Shown piece by piece: positions 1-6,115 of a DNA stretch of 9,666 nt. The position numbers were made by a program, and so were the translations under genes. Source of the stretch: Actinomycetes bacterium (GTDB taxonomy: Bacteria > Actinomycetota > Actinomycetes > Mycobacteriales > Mycobacteriaceae); assembly GCA_023404955.1 (NCBI GenBank), contig JAEXZY010000115.1, forward strand, positions 1 to 9,666. Direction: 5' to 3'. A model generated the notes under the pieces. The model saw only the letters and a list, made by a program, of their open reading frames with translations. It was not told the origin of the DNA and searched no databases. The first letter of the stretch is position 1, and every line of letters begins with the position of its first letter.

Positions 1-1295
1 GGCGGCGCCTGCGCGGGCGGTGGCGCCGCCGGTTCCAGCGCATGCATCGCGACGGGCGTGCTGATCCCCGACGCCGGTGAGGTCTCGTCGCTGCGGGCGA
101 TCTGGCTGGTCAGCAGCACGGCCGCGGTCGCGATCGCTGCGACGCACGCGGCCCCGGCCAGCCACACCGGGGCAGCCACGCGCTTCTTCGCCGGAGTCTC
201 GTCGACGTCCTCATGGCTGAATTGCACGACGGGTCGCGCCGCACCGGTATCGGCTGCGGGCATCGCGAATTCGGTCTCTGCCGCGTCGCTGTCTTCCGCC
301 GACCAGGCCAGCGCCGGCACGGCCGGCGCCAGCATGGTCGCGGCAGCCGGCACCGCGGCGGTGGCGGCCTGCTGCTCGACACTGCGCAAGGCCAGCAGCT
401 CGGCGCCGGTGGCCGCGGCGATCTGCGGATGCACGGTGGTGCGGACCGGACACCGCAATGCATCCGAAAGCCGTTGAGTCACTAGCGGAATCCGCGCCCC
501 ACCGCCCACGGTGACGACGGCGGCCGGCATGATGCGGGCGCGGTGCACGACATCGAGGATTGTCGCGATGACGCGGTCGAGCGGTTCGGCGATCAGCGCC
601 TCGAGTTCTCCGCGCGTCATGCGGACCGGCCCGCGAGCGCCGGTCAGCGCAGTGGCCGTCACCTGGGACAGTCGTTGTTTGGCCGCCCGGCTCTCGGCGC
701 GCAGATCGATGAGCGAGGCCACCGCGGAGGTGCCACTCGGGTCGAGGTCCAGCCCGTCGAGCACATGGCGCAGGACCGCTTGGTCCACGAGGTCACCCGA
801 GAACTCGTCGCTGCGCACGGTCGGGCCGATCGGCGCGAACCCCGCACCGGCGTCGGCCAGCGTGATGCTCGTGCCACCTGCGCCGAGGTCGACGAGCAGG
901 ACCACGCCACGCGCCGGCAGTCCGGGGCCGGCGGCGACGGCCGTCAGCGCCGCGGTCGTGTCGGGCACGACGAGCAGGTGCGGCGCGGCGGTGCGCAGCG
1001 CGGCGAACGCGCCGTCAGACCAGTGCGCGGGCACCGCGACGGCGCCCAGCTGCGGTCGGTGCCGCGGGGAAGCCTGCCGGGTGGCGGCCTCGATCGCGGT
1101 GGCGGCCAGCCGATCGGCGCGGTGGGCGGAACCGTCGGCGGCCAGCATCGGCACCGGATCACCGACACGGTCGACGAAACCGGTCACCGTCACGCCGGGC
1201 CGGACCGTCACTGCCGCGGGCCGGACGATCGGCCGGCCGCCGGTCACGGTGACGAGGTTCGCCGATCCCAGCGAGATCCCCACAGAAGTGCGCAT
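1..1295 (-). CDS. Membrane-anchored Hsp70-like protein (copy 1), C-terminus cut by window edge
   Basis: At least 431 residues are visible. An Hsp70/actin-type nucleotide-binding domain fills about residues 1-305. The phosphate-1 loop is GISLGSAN (6-13), the phosphate-2 loop is VDLGAGGTS (135-143), the connecting helix contains AAKQRLS (204-210), and the adenosine loop is VTVGGGARIP (261-270). Ser8 sits where DnaK has its conserved Asp8. No Hsp70 substrate-binding domain follows. Instead there is an Ala-rich acidic linker, basic KKR (370-372), one predicted transmembrane helix (about 377-400) and a Pro/Ala-rich tail, so the nucleotide domain should be cytoplasmic and the tail outside. The ATG at 1295-1293 is the first in-frame start after a 48-bp gap from iniC, and its ribosome site is weak, so it is probably the last visible gene of the iniBAC transcript. 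It is a paralogue of the plus-strand gene at 6885. The specific role is unknown; the Hsp70-like fold is well supported. Confidence 0.88.
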   Translation of the reverse strand, partial: MRTSVGISLGSANLVTVTGGRPIVRPAAVTVRPGVTVTGFVDRVGDPVPMLAADGSAHRADRLAATAIEAATRQASPRHRPQLGAVAVPAHWSDGAFAALRTAAPHLLVVPDTTAALTAVAAGPGLPARGVVLLVDLGAGGTSITLADAGAGFAPIGPTVRSDEFSGDLVDQAVLRHVLDGLDLDPSGTSAVASLIDLRAESRAAKQRLSQVTATALTGARGPVRMTRGELEALIAEPLDRVIATILDVVHRARIMPAAVVTVGGGARIPLVTQRLSDALRCPVRTTVHPQIAAATGAELLALRSVEQQAATAAVPAAATMLAPAVPALAWSAEDSDAAETEFAMPAADTGAARPVVQFSHEDVDETPAKKRVAAPVWLAGAACVAAIATAAVLLTSQIARSDETSPASGISTPVAMHALEPAAPPPAQAP

Positions 1296-1343
1296 AACAA
1301 CTTGTCGTTCCGCGCGGCCGAAACGTTAGGCGCCTCAGAGAAC

Positions 1344-2807
1344 TCAGGAATACCCGGCGACCAGCGCCTCGGCGCTGCGCACCGCGGCCCGGCAGGCCCG
1401 CGTCGTGAAGGGGTCGTTGAGCGGATGTTCGGCCCGGCGGCGCCACCGTTGCGCCGCGGCGAACGCGGCCCGGGGACCGTCGTCGGCCGTCTCTTGGGTC
1501 AGCCCCAGCCGGCTCGCGGCATCGGCGCCCGACCCGCCGATCAGCCGTCGCAGCGAGGCCATCTCGTCGGGATTCAGCGTGGTGGGGCGGGACCGCAGCG
1601 CCCTGAGCAGCCGCAGCTCCTCGAAGGCGTGCGTGTCGGCGAGCAGTGGCTCGATGTCGGCCAGGATGTGCGGCGTCGCGGGGATCGGGTTGCGGGTGAC
1701 GATCTCACGCAGCGTCAGCAGGGCGGTGTGCGCCTTGAGCAGGTCGGAGCGCTGCGCGAACTGCTGGTCGATCACCTCGCGCAACGCGACGAGCCCGCTA
1801 CGGTCGAGCAGCTCGTCGGCCAGGGCCACCGAGTCGCTGACCCCGGCGCGCAGCACCGCGATCGAGATCCGGATGCCGAACATCCCGAAGCGGTCGAGCA
1901 GCGCGGCGCGGGTGGCGGCATCAACGGGCAGGGTGCTGTCCTCGCGGACGAAGCGGTCGACCGACAGCATCGCCTTCGTCAGCTCGGCGGCGTCGACGCC
2001 GGCGAGTTTCTCCAATGCGACGAACTCGCTCTGCCGCAGCGTTCGGGCGGTCAGCGCGAGCAGCCCCGATACCGGGACCACAGCCTGGCAGATGCCGGTG
2101 CGGTCCATCTCGGCGGTGAAGCGCTGGGCGACGTCGCGGGCGGACATCATCGCGTCGATCCGGCCGGCCCCGATCTCGTCGGCACGCGACGCCACCCCGA
2201 TGACGCCGAGCGCGCCGGCCGAGCCGCCGACCAGGTCGCCGATCTGTTGGAGCAGCGCGATGTCGGCGGCGTTGAGGGTGCGCAACAGGAAAACCACCGC
2301 GTCCACGCGCGGGATGCCGTCGGCCGGGACCAGCAGGCGCAACGTGCGGGCGGACACGTCGCGGGACAGCGACGACGTGCCCGGGGTGTCGATGATCGTC
2401 GCGTCGACGAGCTCGGCGGCCGGCCATTCGACGTCGAGGTCGACGACGTCCTCCGGGTCGAGCCGGGCCAGGTCGAACGTCAGGCCCCGGTCGGTCGGGT
2501 CCCGGGTGATCGGCACGTTGGACCGGTGCCCGTCGCGGTGGTTGGCGCTCACCCTGGGGGTGGGGCCGTGCCGGAACCACGTGACGATGCGCGTCGCCTC
2601 GGTCGCGTCAGTCGGGGCGATGGTGTCGCCGACGAGTGCGTTGACCAGCGTCGATTTACCAGCCTTGAGGGTGCCGGCCAGCGCGATGCGCATCGGCTGG
2701 TTCAGTCGGTGCCCGACGCGGGCCAGCTCGTGGTGCAGAGCAGGGCGATCCCGGTAGGCAGGGTCGGCGCGGTAGGCGGCGATGGTGCCGCCGAGGATCG
2801 CCCGCAC
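1344..2807 (-). CDS. iniC: IniC, dynamin-like GTPase partner of IniA
   Basis: This is a 487-residue reading from the GTG at 2807. The GTPase core shows a P-loop GTLKAGKS (45-52), the switch/threonine region PTDATEATRIVTW (65-77), a G3 DTPG (140-143) and a degenerate G4 SRAD (207-210) in place of T/NKxD. No long hydrophobic paddle is visible, unlike IniA. The protein strongly resembles mycobacterial IniC of the isoniazid/ethambutol-inducible iniBAC operon, where it acts with the dynamin-like IniA at the cytoplasmic membrane under cell-wall stress. It follows iniA by 46 bp in the same direction and precedes the Hsp70-like gene by 48 bp, so co-transcription is likely. The GTG has no convincing ribosome site. 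The frame stays open upstream to a CTG at 2825, which is preceded by GGACGGGA; starting there gives 493 residues, the length I remember for M. tuberculosis IniC. The start is therefore uncertain, the identity is not. Confidence 0.95.
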   Translation of the reverse strand: MRAILGGTIAAYRADPAYRDRPALHHELARVGHRLNQPMRIALAGTLKAGKSTLVNALVGDTIAPTDATEATRIVTWFRHGPTPRVSANHRDGHRSNVPITRDPTDRGLTFDLARLDPEDVVDLDVEWPAAELVDATIIDTPGTSSLSRDVSARTLRLLVPADGIPRVDAVVFLLRTLNAADIALLQQIGDLVGGSAGALGVIGVASRADEIGAGRIDAMMSARDVAQRFTAEMDRTGICQAVVPVSGLLALTARTLRQSEFVALEKLAGVDAAELTKAMLSVDRFVREDSTLPVDAATRAALLDRFGMFGIRISIAVLRAGVSDSVALADELLDRSGLVALREVIDQQFAQRSDLLKAHTALLTLREIVTRNPIPATPHILADIEPLLADTHAFEELRLLRALRSRPTTLNPDEMASLRRLIGGSGADAASRLGLTQETADDGPRAAFAAAQRWRRRAEHPLNDPFTTRACRAAVRSAEALVAGYS

Positions 2808-2830
2808 GCGGTCGCTGGTGCTCAGTGCCG

Positions 2831-2838
2831 TCCCGTCC
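2831..2838 (-). promoter_or_regulatory. Possible ribosome binding site for a CTG start of iniC
   Basis: On the minus strand this reads GGACGGGA and ends 5 nt before the in-frame CTG at 2825-2823. The GTG at 2807 has no comparable purine tract at normal distance. The site therefore bears on which start iniC uses. CTG starts are rare, so this is a suggestion only. Confidence 0.35.
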
Positions 2839-2853
2839 TGCTCGCCCGACTGT

Positions 2854-4683
2854 CTAGCTCCTCGAGCTTAGTGACCCTTCGGCCGCGAGCTTGTCGGCGT
2901 GCTCGACGACCTGGCGCAGGATGTTGAGCTGGCGCTCCAGCTCCTTGACGCGGCCGGCGTGTTCGGTCTCGGCCACCTTGGCCGCGGCCAGCGTCGCCTG
3001 CAGGGACTCGTTGAGCGAGCGGCTGGTCTGGTTGGCGATGTCGCGGTAGTGGTCGCGCAGTTGGCGCTGGATCGCCTTGAGCCGGTCGCGGGACTCCTTG
3101 CCGACGACGAACGCGACGTCGTCGACGAAGCGGCGCACGTTGGTCTTTGCCTCGTTGCGCACCCGCAGCATGCGGTTCTCCATGTCCTCCTTGTAGGCCT
3201 TGCGGCCCAACACGAAGCCGGCGCCCAGCGACAGCGGGTTGAACATGCCCAGCCCGGCGAACGAGGTCAGCATGCCGAACATCAGCACGCCGCCGTAGGA
3301 GCCGCGCATTCCGGTGACGACCTTGTGGCCGAACTTGATGGGCTTGGCCTCGAGATGCGCCAGCGAGGAGAACTCGGCGAACTCCGCACCCATCGCGCGG
3401 GGATCGAGTGCGGGCATCCGCACCGCGTCGAGGCCTGCCTCGGAGAACGTGCGGGCCACTTCGGCGGCCAGCGCCTCCGCGCGCCGGTAGGCCCACACGA
3501 AGTTGTCGCCGACCGCGGTCGCCACCGCGTCTTCGAGTTCGGCGCCGATCTCGGCCCACTGCAGCGTCGGGTCACCGGCGTCGATCACCGCTTCGGTGTG
3601 GAAGGTGATGGTCCGAAAACGTTGCCGCAGATCGTGATCCACGTCGGCAGTCAGATCGGCGATACCGTCGGAGAGCACCTGCTGCCACAGCGCGGTCTGC
3701 TGCAGTGCATCCTGGGCCTCCTGTTTGCGGGCTTCCAGGTCGGCGGTCAGCTTCTCCCGGGTGTGCGGGTCGTTGAGCGCGGCCAGTTCGGCCTGCGCGG
3801 CGAGCATCAGGTGTTCGGCGGCGGCGCGGATGTCGCCGAGCGCGTGATCGCGGACCCGGTCTTTCTGCCGTCCGAGCACTTCCTCCGAGAGGAACTTCAC
3901 GATCGCGGGGAAGTTGGACTCCTCGTTGAGTTCCTTGTCGTTGAGCTGCACGGCGTGGCTGCGTAGCACCGACGACGCGGGAATCATCGGGGTGGTGACG
4001 CCGGCCCGGCGCAGGTGTGCGGCGTTGGCGTCGACCACCTGACGCCAGTGCGGGTAGAGGTCGGTCTTGGTCGCCACGATCACCGCGACGGGGCACACCT
4101 CGAGCGCCTGGCGCAGGAATGTCATCTCCGGCTCGGTGAACTCGGCGCTGGTATCGCTGATCAGCAGCATCGCGTCGGCGTCGGGCAGCAGGCCCAGCGT
4201 GGCCGACAGGTGCGGCTGCCCGTGCCCGCCCACCCCGGGGGTGTCGACGAACGCGAGGCCGCCTTTGAGCAGCGGGCTCGGTGCGGTCACCTCGATGCGC
4301 AGCACGTCACGACCGCGAGCCGCCGGAGCTCGGCGCAGATCGGTGCCCAGGTCAGAGACGGGGATCTCGACCAGCTCGGGCTCGTTGCCGTCCGGTCGGC
4401 CGACCACGAGGCGGGCGGAGGCCGGCTCGCCGTAGGACACCACGGTGGGCAGCACCGTCGACTCGTCGTCGCCGACGCGGGCCACCGGCATGTTGAGCAA
4501 TGAGTTGAGGAGTTGGCTCTTGCCCTGCTTGAGCTGGCCGGCGATGACGACTCGAATCTGCGGGTCCTCGACGCGGGCCTTCGCCCGAACGAGCCGGGCG
4601 ACCAGGTCACCGCGCTGACGCGTCTCGGCGATCGTCCTGGTGTGGTCGAGGAGTTCGATCAGCACGCGGGTCGATTGGGTCAT
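2854..4683 (-). CDS. iniA: IniA, bacterial dynamin-like membrane-remodelling GTPase
   Basis: This is a 609-residue dynamin-superfamily GTPase. Visible motifs are the P-loop GQLKQGKS (49-56), G3 DTPG (147-150) and G4 TKTD (205-208). A long helical stalk region follows, with a hydrophobic segment at about 461-493 (GSYGGVLMFGMLTSFAGLG then FNPLSLGAGFVLG) that fits the membrane-inserting paddle. Charged helical, probably coiled-coil, sequence runs from about 495 to the end. IniA of mycobacteria is known to bind membrane and mediate fission, and it contributes to tolerance of isoniazid and ethambutol. The ATG at 4683-4681 has a strong purine ribosome site (minus-strand GAAAGGGGGG, 4698-4689). I remember the M. 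tuberculosis protein as about 640 residues with a longer N-terminus; the start chosen here has the better ribosome site. It lies between iniB and iniC in an operon, with a hairpin in the iniB-iniA gap. Confidence 0.97.
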   Translation of the reverse strand: MTQSTRVLIELLDHTRTIAETRQRGDLVARLVRAKARVEDPQIRVVIAGQLKQGKSQLLNSLLNMPVARVGDDESTVLPTVVSYGEPASARLVVGRPDGNEPELVEIPVSDLGTDLRRAPAARGRDVLRIEVTAPSPLLKGGLAFVDTPGVGGHGQPHLSATLGLLPDADAMLLISDTSAEFTEPEMTFLRQALEVCPVAVIVATKTDLYPHWRQVVDANAAHLRRAGVTTPMIPASSVLRSHAVQLNDKELNEESNFPAIVKFLSEEVLGRQKDRVRDHALGDIRAAAEHLMLAAQAELAALNDPHTREKLTADLEARKQEAQDALQQTALWQQVLSDGIADLTADVDHDLRQRFRTITFHTEAVIDAGDPTLQWAEIGAELEDAVATAVGDNFVWAYRRAEALAAEVARTFSEAGLDAVRMPALDPRAMGAEFAEFSSLAHLEAKPIKFGHKVVTGMRGSYGGVLMFGMLTSFAGLGMFNPLSLGAGFVLGRKAYKEDMENRMLRVRNEAKTNVRRFVDDVAFVVGKESRDRLKAIQRQLRDHYRDIANQTSRSLNESLQATLAAAKVAETEHAGRVKELERQLNILRQVVEHADKLAAEGSLSSRS

Positions 4684-4688
4684 GACGG

Positions 4689-4698
4689 CCCCCCTTTC
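4689..4698 (-). promoter_or_regulatory. Ribosome binding site of iniA
   Basis: The minus-strand sequence GAAAGGGGGG ends 5 nt before the ATG at 4683. It is the best purine tract near the 5' end of iniA and supports the 609-residue start over a longer N-terminus. Confidence 0.7.
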
Positions 4699-4729
4699 GC
4701 CTTCGCTCTGGGTGTCAACGGTAAACGCG

Positions 4730-4764
4730 CCGCTGGCGGGGACCGGTCAGGTCCCCGCCAGCGG
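4730..4764 (-). terminator. Perfect 15-bp hairpin in the iniB-iniA gap (attenuator or processing element)
   Basis: The arms CCGCTGGCGGGGACC (4730-4744) and GGTCCCCGCCAGCGG (4750-4764) are exact reverse complements with a 5-nt loop, GGTCA. The hairpin begins about 10 nt past the iniB stop codon and ends 46 nt before the iniA ATG. On the minus-strand transcript the stem is followed by GCGCGTTTACC, with only three consecutive T, so it is not a classic strong terminator. Likely roles are partial termination, or protection of the iniB 3' end after cleavage; either would make iniB more abundant than iniA and iniC. The structure is certain, its role is inferred. Confidence 0.75.
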
Positions 4765-4773
4765 GTGGGTGAA

Positions 4774-5865
4774 TCAGAAGACGTCGAGCGGGGCGACGGC
4801 GTTGTGCGAGGCCACGTCGTTGTGGGAGGCGACATCGGGGTTGTGCGAGGCGATGTCGGTGTGTGACGACAGCCCAGCGTCGTTGCCCGAGAACAGCGAG
4901 GTGTCGGTGTGGTTGCCCGACCCGATCGCGGTCTCGTTGCCCGAGCCGATGTTCGACTCGTAGCTCGAGGAGTGGTCCTCGATCGACGTGTCGTGGGAGG
5001 TCTCGGTGTTCACCGAGGTGTTGGTCGACGAGTCCACCGAGTTGTGGCTCCCGGAGTCGCCGCCGATGGTGGTCTGCGTTCCGCTGTTGGCATGGCTGTC
5101 GGAGACGATGATCGAGCCGGCGTTGCCGCCGTCGCCACCCGCGGAGTTGCCGCTGCCGATGCCGAGCAGGCTGCCGCCGCCGTGCGACCCGCCGCCGTTG
5201 CCGCCGGACAGGTCGTTGTCCTTGATCACGGCACCGGAGTTGTCGGAGATCACGTCACCGCCCGCGTGCTGGCTGTTGTCCTCGATCTCGTTGCCGCGGC
5301 CCACCGCGACGTGCGAGCCCGACCCGGCGAGGATGTCGCCGTTGTTGACGTCGTTGTTATTGCCCAGCACGGCGCCGTCGCCGCTGACGATGTCGCCCTT
5401 GTTGTCGCCGTCGACGACGACGCCGCCGTTGGTGGCGGTGTTAGTGCTCTTGTCACCGAGGGTGATGTCGCCGAAGCCGAGATTGAAGGCGCCGTTCTGG
5501 GCGTTCGCGCCGGCGTCCTGGTTCGGGCTGGCGACCGGGATGTTGTTGTGGCTGGCCAGGTCGGTGTTCGTCTCGGGGGCGAAGGTGTTCTGCGGGGCCC
5601 AGGAGGTCTGGGGCGAGAACGGCGAGGCGAAGTTGGATGCCAGCTGGTGGTGGTCGGCCACGGCGCGCTGCAGCCCGACGATCGGGTCGCCGCCGCCGAG
5701 CGCGTATCCGGCCGGCGCGGCGGTGGCCGCCACGGAGGCCAGCTGCGCGGCGGTGACGTTCGGCAGGCCGGCATCGCGCAGCGCGCCGTCGGGGTCGATG
5801 ACGAACGACGCGGCCGACGCGGGGCTGCGGAACAGGTCGAGGATGAAGTCGATCAGACTCGTCAT
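4774..5865 (-). CDS. iniB: IniB, low-complexity Gly/Asn/Ser/Asp-rich protein
   Basis: This 363-residue protein has a conserved N-terminal domain (about 1-75) that opens with an amphipathic helix, MTSLIDFILDLFRSPASA, followed by DPDGALRDAGLPNVTAAQL. The rest is low complexity. Residues about 128-220 hold GD/GN-rich strands such as GDITLGDKS and GNNNDVNNGDILAG, which could form a beta-solenoid. Residues 220-250 are Gly-rich, then a Ser/Thr/Asn-rich stretch follows. The C-terminus has three D[IV]ASHN units (337-355) and ends APLDVF. No signal peptide or transmembrane segment is seen. IniB is the first product of the drug-inducible iniBAC operon; its biochemical role is not established. The ATG at 5865 is preceded 7 nt upstream by minus-strand GGAGAAAGG (5881-5873), a good ribosome site. 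The M. tuberculosis homologue is, from memory, longer and more Gly-rich, so the tail diverges quickly. Confidence 0.95.
   Translation of the reverse strand: MTSLIDFILDLFRSPASAASFVIDPDGALRDAGLPNVTAAQLASVAATAAPAGYALGGGDPIVGLQRAVADHHQLASNFASPFSPQTSWAPQNTFAPETNTDLASHNNIPVASPNQDAGANAQNGAFNLGFGDITLGDKSTNTATNGGVVVDGDNKGDIVSGDGAVLGNNNDVNNGDILAGSGSHVAVGRGNEIEDNSQHAGGDVISDNSGAVIKDNDLSGGNGGGSHGGGSLLGIGSGNSAGGDGGNAGSIIVSDSHANSGTQTTIGGDSGSHNSVDSSTNTSVNTETSHDTSIEDHSSSYESNIGSGNETAIGSGNHTDTSLFSGNDAGLSSHTDIASHNPDVASHNDVASHNAVAPLDVF
4801..4857 (-). repeat. In-frame D[IV]ASHN repeats at the IniB C-terminus
   Basis: Three units DIASHN, DVASHN and DVASHN (residues 337-355) lie close together, the first separated from the second by one Pro. 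A related DLASHN occurs at residues 102-107 (5562-5545). At the DNA level the plus strand shows repeated GTTGTG[CG]GAGGC blocks. These are coding repeats, not a separate element. Confidence 0.75.
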
Positions 5866-5970
5866 GGAAGTGCCTTTCTCCGATGTCTCTCACCGGACTG
5901 CCCGGCGATCTGGAGACCACGTTATGGGCGGCACGGCGGCCCGGAAACGGGGCTGACACCCGCCGCTGCC

Positions 5971-5988
5971 AATCCCCCTTGCGGGATT
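5971..5988. promoter_or_regulatory. Dyad AATCCC-N6-GGGATT upstream of iniB
   Basis: Perfect 6-bp inverted repeats with a 6-bp spacer lie about 105-123 bp upstream of the iniB start codon. The left arm, extended to AATCCCC, is also the reverse complement of GGGGATT at 6006-6012 in the TTAGGGG pair. It could be a regulator half-site pair, and it is short enough to be chance. Confidence 0.35.
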
Positions 5989-6002
5989 CGCGATCGCCCT
6001 GA

Positions 6003-6017
6003 TTAGGGGATTAGGGG
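6003..6017. promoter_or_regulatory. Tandem TTAGGGG elements upstream of iniB
   Basis: Two copies of TTAGGGG (6003-6009 and 6011-6017) are spaced 8 bp apart and read on the plus strand, so the iniB coding strand shows CCCCTAA. The same core occurs twice, perfectly, in the divergent gap at 6756-6781. Sharing of an otherwise unremarkable 7-mer by two promoter regions of one gene cluster suggests a common operator, with IniR the obvious candidate to bind it. Binding is inferred, not shown. Confidence 0.5.
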
Positions 6018-6037
6018 TTCGGTTGGGGCAATCGGGG
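6006..6037 (+). other. Canonical G-quadruplex motif upstream of iniB
   Basis: Four GGGG runs occur at 6006-6009, 6014-6017, 6025-6028 and 6034-6037, with loops of 4, 7 and 5 nt. This meets the strict G4 rule of four or more tracts with loops of 1-7 nt. The G-rich strand is the template strand for iniB. The motif is a direct sequence observation; folding in the cell is not known. Confidence 0.6.
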
Positions 6038-6047
6038 CAACCGATTG
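6029..6047. promoter_or_regulatory. Dyad CAATCGG-N5-CCGATTG
   Basis: This perfect 7-bp inverted repeat with a 5-bp spacer overlaps the last GGGG run and the second of two GGGGCAA direct repeats (6025-6031 and 6034-6040). It is a plausible protein-binding palindrome in the iniB upstream region, lying about 165-180 bp before the iniB ATG. An RNA hairpin function is less likely because it is upstream of any likely iniB transcript. Confidence 0.4.
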
Positions 6048-6068
6048 TCTGCCCAGGTCAGAACACCG

Positions 6069-6103
6069 AAAAGCCCGCGCAGGCAGGCCTGCACGGGCTT
6101 TTT
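6069..6103. terminator. Strong bidirectional intrinsic terminator after the 181-aa gene
   Basis: The arms AAAAGCCCGCGCAGG and CCTGCACGGGCTTTT pair with a single mismatch around a 4-nt loop, and the plus strand continues into a fifth T. On the minus strand the stem begins about 13 nt past the stop codon of the 181-aa gene and ends in a TTTT run. It should stop transcription of that gene before iniB and also block antisense readthrough from iniB's upstream side. This separates the 181-aa gene and iniBAC into two transcription units. Confidence 0.9.
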
Positions 6104-6115
6104 CTGGCGGAGCGA

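Larger units (their letters stand above)
5866..6068 (-). promoter_or_regulatory. iniB regulatory region
   Basis: This non-coding gap upstream of iniB lies beyond the terminator of the preceding 181-aa gene, so it must carry the iniB promoter. A possible -10 element on the minus strand is TAACGT (5924-5919), matching the actinobacterial TANNNT pattern; no clear -35 box is seen, which would suit an activator-dependent promoter. Upstream of it lie an AATCCC-N6-GGGATT dyad (5971-5988), two TTAGGGG copies (6003-6017) and a CAATCGG-N5-CCGATTG dyad (6029-6047). The region as a whole is well supported as regulatory; the individual promoter boxes are guesses. Confidence 0.6.

Noticed and set aside
1324..1330. 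CGTTAGG in the iniC-Hsp70 gap, resembling the CGTTAGGGGAT element.
   Set aside because: It lacks the GGGG core and stands alone; a 7-base partial match is expected by chance.
543..2927. A 794-codon open frame on the plus strand opposite the Hsp70-like gene and iniC.
   Set aside because: Its translation is rich in Arg, Gly and His with no recognisable domain, while the minus strand carries clear P-loop and Hsp70 motifs. It is an antisense shadow of high-GC coding sequence.
2899..3966. A plus-strand frame opposite iniA, and a similar one (4909-6006) opposite iniB.
   Set aside because: Neither shows a domain, and the composition is typical of frame shadows. The opposite strand is unambiguous.
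4713..4718. A perfect TTGACA on the minus strand in the iniB-iniA gap, suggesting an internal iniA promoter.
   Set aside because: A -10 box at normal spacing would fall on the iniA ribosome site, which reads G-rich without TANNNT, so a sigma-70-type promoter is not supported.
4801..4857. Short DNA repeats near the end of iniB, considered as a CRISPR-like or intergenic array.
   Set aside because: The repeats are in frame, encode D[IV]ASHN units and have no uniform spacers.
6003..6017. Telomere-like TTAGGGG tandem units, considered as a replicon end or assembly artefact.
   Set aside because: There are only two adjacent copies, flanked by ordinary chromosomal genes in conserved order.
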